Shown: positions 32,965-46,600 of the stretch, in pieces
Position numbering within the stretch: the stretch's first letter is position 1
Layout: each line of letters starts with the position of its first letter
Assembly (NCBI RefSeq): GCF_947172395.1
Contig: NC_069100.1
Location: forward strand, 12,304,109 to 12,368,108
Direction: 5' to 3'
Length of the DNA stretch: 64,000 bases
Source of the DNA: Bicyclus anynana
Lineage: Eukaryota; Arthropoda; Insecta; Lepidoptera; Nymphalidae
Notes under the pieces: model-generated
What the model was told of the DNA's origin: nothing
What the model saw: the letters and a program-made list of their open reading frames with translations, nothing else
The model's database searches: none
Program-made: the position numbers and the translations under genes

Positions 32965-33107
32965 TGAAGCGGTTTGGCTGAAATTTGGAATGGAAATAGA
33001 TTTTACTGTGGATTAACACTTGGAATACTTTTCATCCCCGAAAAATCCATGGTTCCCGCGGGATTTGTGAAAAACTAAATTTCACGCGGCGCAGGCGTCC
33101 GCTAGTA
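32965..33107 (+). mobile_element. Helitron-like fragment
   Basis: GCTGAAATTTGGAATGGAAA, TCCATGGTTCCCGCGGGAT and end GGCGTCCGCTAGT. Confidence 0.55.
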
Positions 33108-34751
33108 TTAAATAAAATGCATTCTACTTTATGCAATAAAACTCTAAAATGCAGCAAATCAATGAACATAGAACGAGATATGTGATTCTAACGATTTCCC
33201 GCCAAACTCAGTCCTGTAATTAACATCATCAACTGTAGGAAGTAATCTTGTTTAAAAAGTTGTTATTCGGTCGCTTTTTATCCGCTTTAGATCGTATACA
33301 AACTTCCATAAAGCCTTGTTTTAAGGTTATTTGTTAACGTTTTATGTTAATTATTACGTTTATTCTCTTTATGTATTATTTTTAACCGACTTCAAAAAAG
33401 GAGGAGGTTATCAATTCGTTGGAATCTTTTTTTTAATGTATGTTCACCGATTACTCGAAGACGCCTGAACCGATTTGAAAAATTATTATAATTGATCTTA
33501 TAGTATAATGAATTATGGTTGCGCGTTCTTATTTAATATTAAATAGTGTCATTTATACTTTTTGGTTGTAAAAACTTTATTATTTTGTCCATCGTTTCTT
33601 ATTAATAATTAATAATTTAATATCGTTAACCGTTTAATATTTGACAATATTGAATGTGCTACTTAATGATGATTATTTACTGTTTTATTCTTTTTATTTA
33701 ATTTTCAGTTATTTTAAATATTAAATGCATATTTTAAGTCGAATGATTAATAACTTACCGTAAAATAAAGTACCAAAAAGAGATATACCTATTTAATTAG
33801 TTTGAATAGTTTTATACGTCACATTTTTGTCACATATATTTTTTGATATTTCGATATAAACTCTATATATATTATAGACGCGTGTATATATGCGTGGGTC
33901 GGTCGCACTACTGTCACCTACGCTATACTCACTAAATAGTGCAGTGGTCGTAAACATTTTCTTGCGAAAGTTACCGAGCTTAAGCGACAAGAACCAAAAT
34001 TGTTACCTGTCATTTATTTTACAATGTAAACAAGCTGTCTCTAAGCCTATGCATTTCATCTTGAGCCATCATGGTGAAGTGTCAGGCTATCTCTTATAAA
34101 AATAACTATGCGTATTGAGTAAAGTACTCATAGTATCTAAAATAGGCCATAGAAACATATAGTAATATTATTAAACCGTAATTTCGATTTCAATGAAACA
34201 AAGCCTTCAAAAATGAACTTGAATCCATGAGTACTAATCCAATATAAATATAAAAATAAAAGTAAGTATAAGCAAATATAAAAATATAAGTTTAAAAGAG
34301 AGAAGGAAAGGGTGATTTTTTTCAACATGAGATTCATGAAAACCATTATATGGATGAATTTAAGTAATAAAAGTATAGTTATACGGGTGTCGAATTGTTT
34401 TTAATCGCTCGTGAACAGTATATATATCTGGATGAAAGGTACCTTTTCTGTTACTCTTGACGTTGCCTTACATTATATCTGAATGATTACAACAACATAT
34501 ATTTTTTGATTTGAGTGCTATTTTAGGGTAATCGATTGTGTAATAAAAGCGTGGCAATATTTATGTTTAACTGATTTACGAATTTGTAATATACATACAT
34601 AATTAATTATTGTTAAATAAAAAATCAGTGGTAAAAGCTCGAGTTCTTTTACCATCGATTTCGTTTATTTTTTTTAGTTTAGTACTCGTATTACCAAGCT
34701 TGAATATCAAATAAATTTCAATTTGTGTAAAGGTAGCCTTCTGTTCTTCGT
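33108..34751. other. Non-coding stretch
   Basis: Starts with a dispersed repeat (33385-33480, CCGACTTCAAAAAAGGAGG). Short frames at 33793-34099 and 34137-34346 overlap on opposite strands and have no recognisable protein. Confidence 0.45.
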
Positions 34752-34914
34752 GACCGCGACCTGCGACCGCGCGATCCACTGCTTAGTATGATTTTATATG
34801 AAGCACTAAAAATAGTCCGAGACTTCGTCGCGCGACCACTTTTGTTTAGTGCTCCATATAAATTCATACTAAGCAGTGGGTTGTGCGACCCTGTCTCAAT
34901 CGCAGGTCGCGGTC
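34752..34914. mobile_element. Foldback element
   Basis: The ends GACCGCGACCTGCGA and TCGCAGGTCGCGGTC are exact reverse complements; long internal arms (CACTGCTTAGTATGA and TCATACTAAGCAGTG) also pair. About 160 nt, non-coding. Confidence 0.8.
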
Positions 34915-35883
34915 GCTTAGATCGAAATGCCTTTAGAATTTAATGAAACGCAATATTTTAAATGAAAATAGTAGGAATGGTTTCAAACCACTGCCGGCGC
35001 CAGGGAGAGAGCGACTTGAAAGCTACTGGTTTTACTTTTGAATTTTTAGATCGAGCACAATCTAATTTTGAGCCACTTGTAACTAGATCTACTAAATTAT
35101 CTACAATAAAACTAGTTTAGTCATACTAATGAATATTGTAAAGATGGTTTTAAAAGATAAATTACAATTGATTTTTTCGTCGGCTCTTCACAGCAGAAGC
35201 TGCTTTGCGAACCAGTGGCCTCTAGAAATAGTTTACTTTTGAAACATCTAGTATACTTAACCTACTTAAAATAATCGAAATTTGGTCATTGTCTTTTTTT
35301 TTTTAATTTCGTTTACTTACTTGTACTGCATGGGTACTTACTAGGTACACAAACAATAGAAGCAAATACAGTATTATTAGCATATACAGTTAACAGTTAA
35401 TCACAATTTTGTTTAAATATTCTTATTCGTTTTTTTAGTTGTCAATTAAAGAACGTTCTAAATGAGCCCTAATCTAAAAAGAAACCTACAATGAAATCAG
35501 TTTTTTTTTTGCTATCACCATATCATACTAATTAAGTTTCCGTCCTTCAACATTATAATATGTTCTCGCGTGAATGAGCAATGGCCGTCACTTTCTCCAG
35601 TGTCGTAACGTTACCGAATCTCTTACCGAGTGACGGTTTGTTACCGTTACCGCGTAACGTAGAAAGCTGACCTCAACTTAAGGTACAGCGTAAGGACTCT
35701 TGATATAGACCGAGGGCTTGCTGTAGCCAGATATACTTCATTTTATAAAGACCGGACAATTGAGTATCATTTTATTTGTTTATTCAATGACAAGTTAGCT
35801 TTTGTATGTCAATTCTCACGGGGAGCGATTCCACTAACCATTCTTTATAGGGTCAACTCTCTTTTGTTAGGTGAGAATTTTTT
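34915..35883. other. Non-coding stretch
   Basis: A retroelement 3' piece at 35160-35240, and a GTTACCG/CGTAACG-rich block at 35605-35665. No gene. Confidence 0.45.
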
Positions 35884-36208
35884 GACGGCCTCCGTGGCGC
35901 AGTGGTATGCGCGGTGGATTTACAAGACGGAGGTCCTGGGTTCGATCCTCGGTTGGACCGATTGAGGTTTTCTTAATTGGCCCAGGTCTGGCTGGTGGGA
36001 GGCTTCGGCCGTGGCTAGTTACCGCCCTACCGACAAAGACGTACCGCCAAGCGATTAAGCGTCCCGGTATGATGTCGTGTAGAAACCGCAAGGGGTGTGG
36101 ATTTTCATCTTCCTCCTAATAAGGTAGCCCGCTTCCATCTTAGATTGCAACATCACTTACCATTAGGTGAGATTGTAATCAAGGGCTAACTTGTAAAGAA
36201 TAAAAAAA
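35884..36208 (+). mobile_element. SINE-A copy, full length
   Basis: Complete head, body and tail ending AAAGAATAAAAAAAA. Very close to the 473-806 copy. Confidence 0.85.
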
Positions 36209-36454
36209 AATAATAAAATGGAGCTTGGATCCACCACGCTGCTTCAGTGTTAGCAAAGACACGGGGGTGCTTCATCATCAACTTCCCAAAGGGTTTTTAG
36301 GGAGAATTATTTAAAAGAACAAAAGCACAATATTGCTAACCGAATGATTATTTTATAATATAGATATGTTACGTGCTTACAAAATCACCGCAAAAAGTTA
36401 TCCGAATTTAGCAACACCACTGAGCGCATACATGCACAATTTTATGTTTCATCA

Positions 36455-36660
36455 TCTTCATCATTATCAACCCTTATTCGACTCACTGCTGAGCTGGAGT
36501 CTCCTCTCAGGATGAGAGGGGTAAGGCCAATAGTCCAACCACGCTGGCTTGATGCGGATTGGCAGACTTCACACACGCAGATAATTAAGAATTATCTGGT
36601 TCTTTCGTTTGAGACACGTGATATTTAATTTCTTAAAATGCACACAACTGAAAAGTTTGT
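36455..36660 (-). mobile_element. SINE-B copy, head lost
   Basis: Tail and body to CACACAACTGAAAAGTT; then joined to a Helitron-like 3' fragment. Confidence 0.75.
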
Positions 36661-36830
36661 CCGCTTCAGTTTTGATGCGCTAGTGCCCTATCTCTACTAT
36701 AAAATATCGTTGGCTTGACTTGAGTATTCGAACCGGTGGAAGCCGGCGAGGCAGTTAAGATGACTAATATTTTTTTTAATCAGATTCGTCATTGACGAAA
36801 ATTATGGAGTCACTACAGAAAACAAGTTAG

Positions 36831-36895
36831 TATAGTTTGGCAAGTTCGTTCGTAACACTCCCAATAGACCGCGCGGGCCGGGAGGAGGTAGTAAC
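36831..36895 (+). mobile_element. Fragment of TATAGCTTGGCAA element
   Basis: One end only: TATAGTTTGGCAAGTTCGTT, then CCGCGCGGGCCGGGAGG, just past the donor of the unassigned exon at 36957. Confidence 0.6.
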
Positions 36896-36956
36896 CAAAA
36901 GGCAGTTGAAGGGTGCTATGCCCATACAAGAATAATAATATAAAAAATATACTTAC

Positions 36957-37386
36957 GGCCAATTTCATCAAAAAATTTTGGTTTCTGTCCTTTTGTCAAA
37001 CTTTTATCACCTATATGTCCATCACTATTTGTTGCACTCTCACCAACTATGTCACTGTTTTTCACCAAATTATGAAATTTCACCGGTATTTTTGGTTTTG
37101 CCGCTTTGTATTTCAAATTTTTTAAATGTCCATCTTCGTCTAATATTGTTATATCTTCAAACGTATTTACTGCGTCGGTATCTTTTCCGAAATTCTTGAT
37201 TACTTGCTTATCAAACTTGTTGTCATCCAAAAGTCTTAAATAACCAAAGTTTAAGCTGTCACTTATTAAGTTTTTTGAGTCGTAAAGGTTTTCGTTCACT
37301 GTTTCCGATTTTTCTTCAACGCATAAAATGTTTTCTTCTTGTAATATGATTGATACTATTATAAATATAGCTAATTTGTTAACCAT
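36957..37386 (-). CDS. Unassigned first exon of a secreted protein
   Basis: Open from an ATG for 143 codons plus one base, to a strong donor GGCC|GTAAGT. The N-terminus (MVNKLAIFIIVSIIL) is hydrophobic like a signal peptide; the remainder is rich in Lys, Asp and Asn with no recognised domain. The donor is phase 1, the same as exon 1 of the protease at 26198-26477, so it could splice to the knot exon at 21170. It may be an alternative first exon of that gene, or the first exon of another gene whose remaining exons I could not find. The antisense frame is also open but has no supporting signal. Confidence 0.5.
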
Positions 37387-38505
37387 AATGTTTTGAATAA
37401 ATTAATATTTTCAATAATTTACGAAGTTAGTTATCTAGAAAGTAGTGTTTTATTTTAACAAAATTTATAATAAAATTACAAATTTATAAACTGTTGGTAT
37501 ATAATTGGTTTTTTTAAAAAATAGTAATAATTAGGAACAATAATAATAATTAATTTGATTTTAAGATATTTTAATTATTGAATAAATTAATATTTTTGAA
37601 TAATTAGCACAAAAATAAATTTAAATGATCAAAAAAGTTTTTTGATTAGTCACAACTAGCACAACACTGTCACTTAAGTACCAGGGCATAATAAATCACT
37701 AACAGTCCTTCACTAATGTTCAGTCTTCCACTTCAAGCTGCTTTGAACCACTGAAGGTTTTTTTTTTCAACTATAACCGTAATATTTTAACAAAAAGCGA
37801 AAGTCCGTCGACCGCGTTGTCAAGACAAAGCTGTTGTGACGAAAAATCGATCTTTAGAGACAAGTTTGGAGAAATGAATATTATATAACACTTGGTCTTA
37901 GTTATTATCTAGCCGGCAATGTCCAGTTACTTGTATTTCCGAAGCGTGCCAATTGATTGCTGAGTTTCCGGATTGGTTAACTCCATTGGAATATATTATT
38001 TGATGTTAACTTTGTCGCCATCTTATTAATCTATAATAATCTATAATCTATTTCCATTTCAAATTTCAGCCAAATCGCTTCAGTAGCCGCTGCACAAAGG
38101 AGAAACAAACATACAAACTTACACACAAACTTTTGCATTTATATATTAGTGTGATATATTTTTTTATTCTTCACAAGTTAGACTTGACAATATCACCTGA
38201 TGGCAAGTGGTGATGCAATCTAAGACGAATGATGATGGGAGTGGGTTAATTTGGTAGGAGGAAAAAGAAAATCCATTATTTGTAAAGAACCAACGTTCGG
38301 TAGGCAGGTTCTGCTGAGTTCTAACTCTGCCGGCAAGAAACTCAACAATTGCTCTTTTTAAAGGAAATCTAACAATATTATAATTTACAATATATAGTTT
38401 TTTTATTATTGTGAAAGAATACATTAGGGAGCTTAAACTAACTTATCCTAATAGCTATAGAAATCATGCCTACGTGGAATGGTGGCAAGAATACTTTTAT
38501 TATTT
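37387..38505. other. Upstream flank of the unassigned first exon
   Basis: AT-rich; a Helitron-like piece at 38045-38155 and a retroelement 3' piece (minus) at 38280-38500. No promoter element can be called. Confidence 0.4.
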
Positions 38506-38700
38506 ATTTATTTATTCTTTACAAGTTAGCCCTTGACTACAATCTCACCTGATGGTAAGTGATGATGCAGTCTAAGATGATGGCGGGCTAACTTGTTAGG
38601 AAGAGGATGAAAATTCACACCCCTTTCGGTTTCTACACGGCATCCCACCGGAAATTATATAAAAATTGAGCCAGCCCTTCAGTCACCAGTAGAGGCAACT
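38506..38700 (-). mobile_element. SINE-A partial copy
   Basis: Tail and half of the body; the head is replaced by the TGAGCCAGCCCTTC sequence that also follows at 62240-62280. Confidence 0.7.
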
Positions 38701-39069
38701 AGCCGCAGTGAGTTACATAGTTAAAATCGTAGCAATTTCTTGTATTTTTACTTCCTGTATGAAAGCTAATTTACTAGCTCAACCACTAAAACATCCAGCT
38801 AGACATCTAAGGAAATTTCCTACCTTGTTTACATCACATCAATTTATGTATTCATCCACTTAACCCACTTACCAGCTAAAGTGAAAATTGCTCGCCATGT
38901 TATCGTATTGTAATGAGAAGTAATTTAGTACCTCAAAGTAGTTATCAAGATGTTATTGAAATATCACTAATTTACCACTCGTAAATATCGATAACGAAAG
39001 CGTATAATATTAATGTAAAGAGGACGCCTGCAACTTAATTTGCCTGCATTTTCCTTTTTTTTAAATCAT

Positions 39070-39360
39070 ATTTAAAAATATAAATATAAATAAATATACT
39101 TAAAAAATACACATCACTATCTAGCCCCAAAGTAAGCATACAGAGTAGCTTGTGTTATGGGTGCTAAGATAGTTGATATTATAATATTAATATACAATTA
39201 TATACTACATATAAATACTTATATAATGTATAAATATACACAGACGGTGGTAAACACCCATGCTGATCACACTAATATTTACCAGTTGTAGGAATCGAAC
39301 CCACGGCCGTGGATGCAGAAAGCAGGGTCACTACCCACTGCGCCACGCGGCTGTCAGATC
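39070..39360 (-). mobile_element. SINE-D copy
   Basis: tRNA-like head at the right (B box GGAATCGAACCCACGG; GCGCCACGCGGCTG), AT-rich body, and a left end ACATCACTATCTAGCCCCAA that recurs at 28033-28055. Confidence 0.65.
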
Positions 39361-39362
39361 AA

Positions 39363-39680
39363 GTTTAGTATTTTTATTCTTTACAAGCTAGCTCTTGATA
39401 AGAATCTCACCTGATATTAAATGATGATGGAATCTAAAATGGAAGCGGGCTAACTTGTTAAGAGGAGGATGCAAATCCAAACCCCTTTCGGTTTTTACAC
39501 GACATCGAACCAGAACGTTAAATAGCTTGGCGGTTCATTTTTGCCGGTGACAAGCCACGGCTGAAACTTCCCAGAGACCTGGACACATTAAGAAAACCTC
39601 AATCGTCCCAGCCGCGGATAGAACCCAGGACCTCCGTCTTGTAAATCTACCGCGCATACTGCGCCACGGAGGCTGTCAAA
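39363..39680 (-). mobile_element. SINE-A copy
   Basis: Complete but diverged: tail, body and head with GGATAGAACCCAGGACC in place of the intact B box. Confidence 0.75.
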
Positions 39681-39817
39681 CAACACTACGTCTACAAGCA
39701 AAACGAGTTTGTCTGTTTGTTGCGAACCTATCACTGGTTTGGGAAGCTGCTTTTACTGAAAGTAGCCATATATTTAACAGATGCTTTTATTGAATAATAT
39801 TTTTAATTGCTGCATAA

Positions 39818-39961
39818 TCATCATCATCATTATCAGCCGATGGACGTCCACTGCTGGACACAGGCTTGCATGAAACTCCAAGCACAACGATCTCGAGCCG
39901 CCAGCATCCAGCGGCTCCCTGCAATCCGCTTGATGTCCTCGGTCCACCTAGTGAGGGGTCG
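39818..39961 (-). mobile_element. RTE-like 3' end
   Basis: Minus copy starting with (ATC)n, CAGCCGATGGACGTCCAC and running to the GTCCACCTAGTGAGGGG block. Confidence 0.65.
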
Positions 39962-40165
39962 ACTAATTGCTTAATTTGCAATTTTGCAATAATTTTGATG
40001 TAAGAAAAAGAAACTGGGTAAAAAAAAAACAAAGTATAATAAATAATTATATTGAAAATTAAATTCAAAACCACAACAAATAGCTATTTAATTTATAAAC
40101 TTATACTATAAAGCTTCACACTGCCATAGAGATCGTAAATAAAATGCTTAATAATACTAGCGAAC

Positions 40166-40430
40166 GCGCCTTGATAGCCTAGGGGATGACCTCCGCCTCC
40201 GATCCCGTAGGGCGCAGGTTCGATTCCAATCCAGGGAGTGCGACTCAAACTTTTCAGTTATGTGCATTTTAAGAAATTTAATATCTCGTGTCATACGGTG
40301 AAGGAAAAACATCGTGAGGAAACCAGCAGCCCTGAATTTTCTTAAATCTCTCTCTGTGAGATAAGCCTGCTTATGCCGCATTGGGTGAGCGTGGTGGACT
40401 CAGCAGTGAGCCGAATATGGTTCCGTTTGT
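40166..40430 (+). mobile_element. SINE-B copy, diverged
   Basis: Head (GATAGCCTAGGGGATGACC, GGTTCGATTCC), body and AGCCGAATATGG tail; lies just downstream of synthetase A. Confidence 0.7.
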
Positions 40431-40516
40431 GATTGTGGATGTTTTTCTGTGTTGGAAAGCCGAATTTTTTCGTGGATGAATACTTAGGCGTCCGCTAGTT
40501 TATGAATATATTTGGG

Positions 40517-40639
40517 CTACAAATGACTTTTGACTTTAGCCATCTCTCGGAGAAGTTTCCGCAGAATCTTGCCGCTGGGCGTCTTAGGTATTTCCGCCAC
40601 GAACTTTACGCCGCCGCGGATGTGCTTCGGGTTTGAAAG
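40517..40639 (-). CDS. Synthetase A exon 9: catalytic Lys and SHL end
   Basis: Residues 495-534 and stop. LSNPKHIRGGVKFV, PKTPSGKILRK (K518), AKVKSHL. SHL is a PTS1-type tripeptide. A Helitron 3' end begins about 15 bases past the stop, so the 3' UTR is either very short or includes repeat sequence. Confidence 0.92.
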   Translation of the reverse strand, partial: LSNPKHIRGGVKFVAEIPKTPSGKILRKLLREMAKVKSHL

Positions 40640-43600
40640 CTGGAATATAAAAAAATCATAATAAACTAAACAACTGGAAAAACAAACATGGTGGAAGCAT
40701 GAAACCAAGGTTCTTTGTTAACTTTCGACACGACTACATACCTACATACATGAGACGTGATTTGTCGCATAGCACTGCTGCTATGCAAATAAGATTTTGG
40801 TGTCCCAAGTTTTATTGTAACAAACATTTAGTGCAAACCAATGAGGCAGTTCGCTGAGAGGTTGTTTTGGACGGTCTCGGTAGATTTGAAGAAGAAGTTT
40901 GCTTAATTTTGTTTTTGTATTCTTTACAATTTACAATTAGTCGTAAAGCTATAAAAAGCAATGGGCAGGCCACATAGTTCGAAGAGCCGATGGACGTTTG
41001 GGTCCGAAGGTGTTGAGATGGCGACCCCGCGCCGGAAAGCGCATTGTTGGTCGACCCCCCACTAGGTGGACCGAGGATATCATGCGAGTTGCAGCAAGCC
41101 GCTGAATGCTGGTGGCTAGAGACCGTTGTTCTTGGAGGTCAATGCAAGGGGCCTATATCCAGCAATGGACGTCCATCGGCTGATAATATATGATGATGAT
41201 GATGATGATGATGAAAATTCTTTCTCAAAATAAGGGTAATCAACAAAATAAAACCTTCGTAGCAATAAAAGCCTTAATCTCCTCTTCAGTCAGGCTACTC
41301 CCGGGTTGGAGTACAACAAATGCCCGCGGTACCTCCCCTGCACTTTCGTGTGGTATCCCCACCACTCCCGCATCTTTGATACCCGGGTGCTCGAGCAATA
41401 CCCCTTCTAGTTCTGCCGGTGCTACCTGTAAATAAAAACAGGGTTTTACAACAACAAAATCGAGGTCGTACTGCAAAAGTCTATTTTACCGCTTGCATGT
41501 AAAGTGAATTCAAATTTTAACCCACTTCAAGGAAAAAGATTTTCAATTGAGAACCTTTTTTTTCTTTGAAGTTATACGAATTTGTTTAATATTTAGTACT
41601 TCATAACTCACTATGAATTACTAATTTTTAACTGATTTTGGACTTACAAATTATTAAGAATATCCATAAAAATCGGTACGGTTTACAAATGAATACGTTC
41701 CTCCAATACGAGTTGTAGAAAATGTTCAACTCTTTAACGATCATTAAATTTTAATGATAATGACTGGGAGCAACGGCTTAACTCTCCAAGCCTCCGAGGC
41801 CGTTGAGGTTACACATAGAGAAGATTATAAAAACATACAGATGTTCCTACCTGAAAGCCTTTATACTTGATGAGTTCCTTCAGCCGATCCACAATAAATA
41901 AGTTCTTGTCCTGATCGTAGTATCCGATGTCTCCGGTTTTAAAAAACCCTTCATCATCGAAGTCTTCGCTGTTGTCTTTGTCGACGTAGCCTTTCATAAT
42001 TGTGATAGTCTTTATGCAAATTTCTCCCACTTGGTCATGCCCCACGGATTTTCTTGATTCTAAATCAACGATCTGTGTAAAAGAGGTTTTTTTTTAATAT
42101 CTATAAGTTTTAAAAGAGTAGATTATTCTTACGATGTGTGAATTACGTAAACACAACTGCTTACAATTTTTTTTAATTATAATCCTTATAATTTTTTTAA
42201 TATTTAGGGTATTCTCAAAAATAAATCTACATGCAATATTTTGACTCCAAAAACCTTTAGCCGATAGATTTGATTCGCTTATCAAAGCCCGAAAAGCGTA
42301 AACTCCTACATCAATGTTCTTAGTTTGATTAAATTTTTTCTTTGGTTATCATTTAGCCACAGAATTTGTTTATTAATCTTGCATTTAGCATTAAAAGTCT
42401 GTAATGGCCAAAATCCGTCCGCCCATACTCCTACCTCCTACTCTTACTTGACTTTGCGAAGTATCAAGTTACAAAGATCGATTAATTGTCGAAGTAAAAT
42501 AGTAATTTTTATTATATTCTCCTCGGGAGGATATGAGAAGTCTGCCAATCTGCATTTGGTGTGGTGGACTAAGGCCTAACCCTGTTCATTCTGAGAGGAG
42601 ACTCGTGCTTAACAGTGAACCGAATATGGGTTGACAATGATGATGATGATGATGACTACGGGAACGGGAACCACGCGGGTGAAACCGCGCGGCGTTAGCT
42701 AGTAACAAATATTAGTAGGTAAATAATCAATCAGCGAGGTTTAACAAATATGTACGGAATTCTCGATGGGCGAGTCCGATCCGAATATGGGTTGTTAAGA
42801 CGTCTGCCAAAGACGGATTTTGCGAGAGGGTCAGAGTAAGAAGGATCGCGGGCGTTCACTTGTTACCTAATAGACTACTTCTACTTACCTTTATAACAGT
42901 GCCAGGTGCAACATGTCCCACTCCAGCGACTTTGTCTTTTAGGACATCTTCCAGGGTATGCCTGCTCCCACACAATGTGATCTCGGTCATACCATACCCT
43001 TGCAGTACAGCTTTGAGATTTGGAAATCTGAAATTTAAACGGATTCATACCATTTTCCCGTCAAACTGCTGATCCTTACCGCAATAAGGTCAAACCAAAC
43101 CAACATTGTTGAACTTTTTTTTTTAAATCTTTACAAGATATCCCGTGACTACAATCTCACATGAGTAAGTGAAAATGCAAGACGGAAGCGGGCTAGCTTG
43201 TTAGGAAAATCCACACTTATGGTTTCTACACGACATCGTACCGGAATGCTAAATCGTTTGGCGGTACGTCTTTGCCGGTAGGGTGGTAACTGGCCAAAGC
43301 CTCCCACCAGACCTGAACCAATTAAGAAAACCTCAATCGGCCCAGCCGGGGATCGAACCCAGAACCTAAGTCTTGTAAATCTGCCGCGTATACCACTGTG
43401 CCACGAAGACCGTCATTTAGGGGTCGGTTTCAGCACCGAGAGGGTAATCCCCACCAGATTATTATAGTACCCTCTCCTTCACTCACAGTATACAGTAAGT
43501 TAGAGGGGGACGATAAATATTTTCACGTCAAAATCTCACTCACCCCTTGACCGGTTAAGAACTCACAACTACTAATCACTTTATTGCGCATAAAGGGGAA

Positions 43601-46600
43601 TGCCCATTCTCGGCCCAGGCCAACCTTAACCAATTTAGAGCCTCAATAGCTCAACGGTAAGAGCGGTCGGAATCACCACCGAAGGGTGGTGGTTCGATCC
43701 TCGCCCCGTTGGTCTATTGTCGTACCCACTCCTAATACAGTCTTTCCCGACTAGTTGGAGGGGAATGGGAATATTGGTCATATTTAAATACTTTATCAAA
43801 AAAGTATGTACATTTTAAATTCATCTTTAAATTGTTCACAACAGGGACACTCTAAGATAGTTGACCATAACAGTCTGAGTTTTTTGAAAACCTATCATTA
43901 GTTTGTTTGTTCGTTTTCTTGTTTGTTAAGCTTGTTGCTAACAGAAAAAAATAATACAAAATAAGCAAGCTTCAAATGTTACTTCGCCGCTATGTAATCA
44001 ATGTAGCTTCAGATGTTATTTTGCCCTAGAAGAGTGATGACAAGAAATGTATTTTTCTTCAAGACTTTTACTAAGCCAATTATGTAACCAGATCCTTATT
44101 TATACTTCATATTATCCTCTAAATATGTTTTTATAAGGGGGTATACCTGGGTTACCTGGGCCGAAGATGTATTGCATTGGAAAACAGAAGTTGATCTAAA
44201 CCGTCAAACAAAGATTTATGTTTTCAGAATAAGAAAACGTAAGCGTGAGCTAAAATGTTAATAGCGCCATCTAGCGGCAGACAAATATAAACGTAGCGAA
44301 CACCCCTTGGATTTACATCGGGGTTTAAAACTAACCTGTCTCTCACTGCTGCAATGGTATCATCCTTCAGAGGGGCAGCTCCAGAGTAAACAATTTTCAA
44401 GGAGCTAACGTCATAAGTTGATTTGAACTTGCACACTGCAATAAGGACCGGCGGGGCTACTGTTATTTGGCCTATCTGAAAATTTTTATTTACATTAAAA
44501 TCTGCACAGTCCCTCCTCTTGACCCTTCGCTAGATAGGTGGTGGAATCGTGGCTCAAGACCTTTTTTGAAAAAGCCCCTACAAATCCTTATCCTTAGTGA
44601 TTGCCAAAAAATTAGCCTAAATACTGCATATAAGATAGACCAGCTATAGCTTTTTATCAGCTTCTAGCGGACGCCCGCGACTTCGTCCGCGTGGATTTCA
44701 ACTTTTCACAAATCCATGCGGGAACCATATACGTATAAACAATCCCCCCCGCAGGGAGCTATCGGCTTTTACTCAACATAAAGAATCACTCTATATCAAT
44801 TTAAAAAAACCCGCATCAAAATCAGTTGCGTAGTTTTAAAGACTTAAGCATACATGAGGACAGAGAAAGCGACTTTGTTTTTTACTATGTAGTGATAGAC
44901 CAGGATGACATAGGTTCAATTCCCGTCGGTTCGAAAATTTTTGATATTATGTATCTTTATCATCATTATTTGAACGGCCTACATGACCAGGCTCTCTCCT
45001 TAAAGAAAAGGGGATATAGGACTTAATCTCACCACGCTGCTCCAATTTGGACTGGCGGGCTCAGGGTGATAGTATATAACTCACATGTTGATCATTACAA
45101 TAAGCTGGCAATAGAGGTTATATAAAAGATCTTCAAAAGACTTACTTTGTATACCTCGATAGTCTTCATATACAAATCGATATCAAACTTCGGCAAATGC
45201 ACGATTATACCTCTATTAACGAATACTCGTATGCTGCCAAACAATCCCATGACATGATACCATGGATTAATAAGCAGGACCGGCTCCTTTGGATCCATTG
45301 AATACGACCTATAAGGAAAGTAGCTTAAAAGAGAGACGAATAACTTAGCATTCCATGGATTCACCGTGCAGGTGCCGGGTCCATCGCGTGGTAGAGAGAA
45401 AATCTCCGAGCAGAGTCCCGGACTTGTGACTACAGGATGTAGGGTTAAATAATTCCTTGACAAAAACCTCAAAGTCCATAAATATGTGAAAATAGGAGCC
45501 AAATTCAATACATGTCACAAATATTTGGCGATATTTTGCCAATAAAATAAATGAGCAAGTGGGTGCAAATTTCTATAGATTAAAGAACTTAGAATTATAA
45601 AGCACAAGATTTGATTTGTGATATTGAATTTGGCTCCCATTTTCATATAATTATGTTTTTATTGGATATCATAACTTTTTGTGAAGATAAATATTTAATG
45701 ATTAATTTTTTAATAGCAGACGCCACGCGATTTCACCCTCGTAGTTCGCGTTCCCGTAGGAATACTTTTGTGAAAATAAGAAGATAGTGGGATTTTCATC
45801 CTACTCCTAACAAGTTAGCCCGCTTCCATCTTAGATTGCATCGTCACATATCATCAGGTGAGATTGTAGTCAAGGGCTAACTTGTAAATAATAAAAAAAA
45901 GTGTGTCAGCTCCGACGAATGCAGTTTACCCTTTCAGATCGACTGTCTAAATAGGTGTAAGTTGCCCCCGACATACCTACACTATGTACGTCTCAATATT
46001 TACACTTAAAAAGTAAAAGATGCGCAACCTAGGTGCAGCAGGCTGCACGCTGTTGGCGGCAGCGCACGGTGAAAGGTGCGCAGAATAGGTTGCGTACAAA
46101 AATCGATTTTATATTTATCGAATTTTATTGCCCATATTTTTTTCATGCCGTAGGCTATATATGAAAAATTGATTCTTAAGGAGTAAACTCCAAAAACACT
46201 TACATTTCACAAGAAGCAATAGAACCAAAATGTGTCAACATGACTCCTTTAGGCAAACCAGTGGTCCCTGAAGAGTACACTATCACTGCTGTATCAATTT
46301 GCCCCGTCACATCTATGACGTCAAAATTATCTAAACTTATATCTTTTGTGGATTCCACGAATTCCTCATACGATAATGTATTATTTTGTTTTTCTCTTCC
46401 GAAAAGTATAAATTTTTCAATGAATGGTAAAGATTGTAAGGTTTTTGAATGTGATTTGTAAGAGGCGGGTGAACAGAAAATTATTTTTGGTTTCGATATA
46501 TTTAACACGTGTTTTAGTTCGCCTGAAAAAAGAAATTAATTAGTTAGTCACTGCAAAAAGTGATCCGAATTTAGCTATTCCACTAAACGCACATATGTAC

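Noticed and set aside
33793..34346. Possible small genes on both strands
   Set aside because: Short overlapping frames without motifs, splice sites or coding composition.
36913..37199. Plus-strand frames of 70 and 73 codons
   Set aside because: They lie antisense to the signal-peptide exon and show low-complexity hydrophobic content only.
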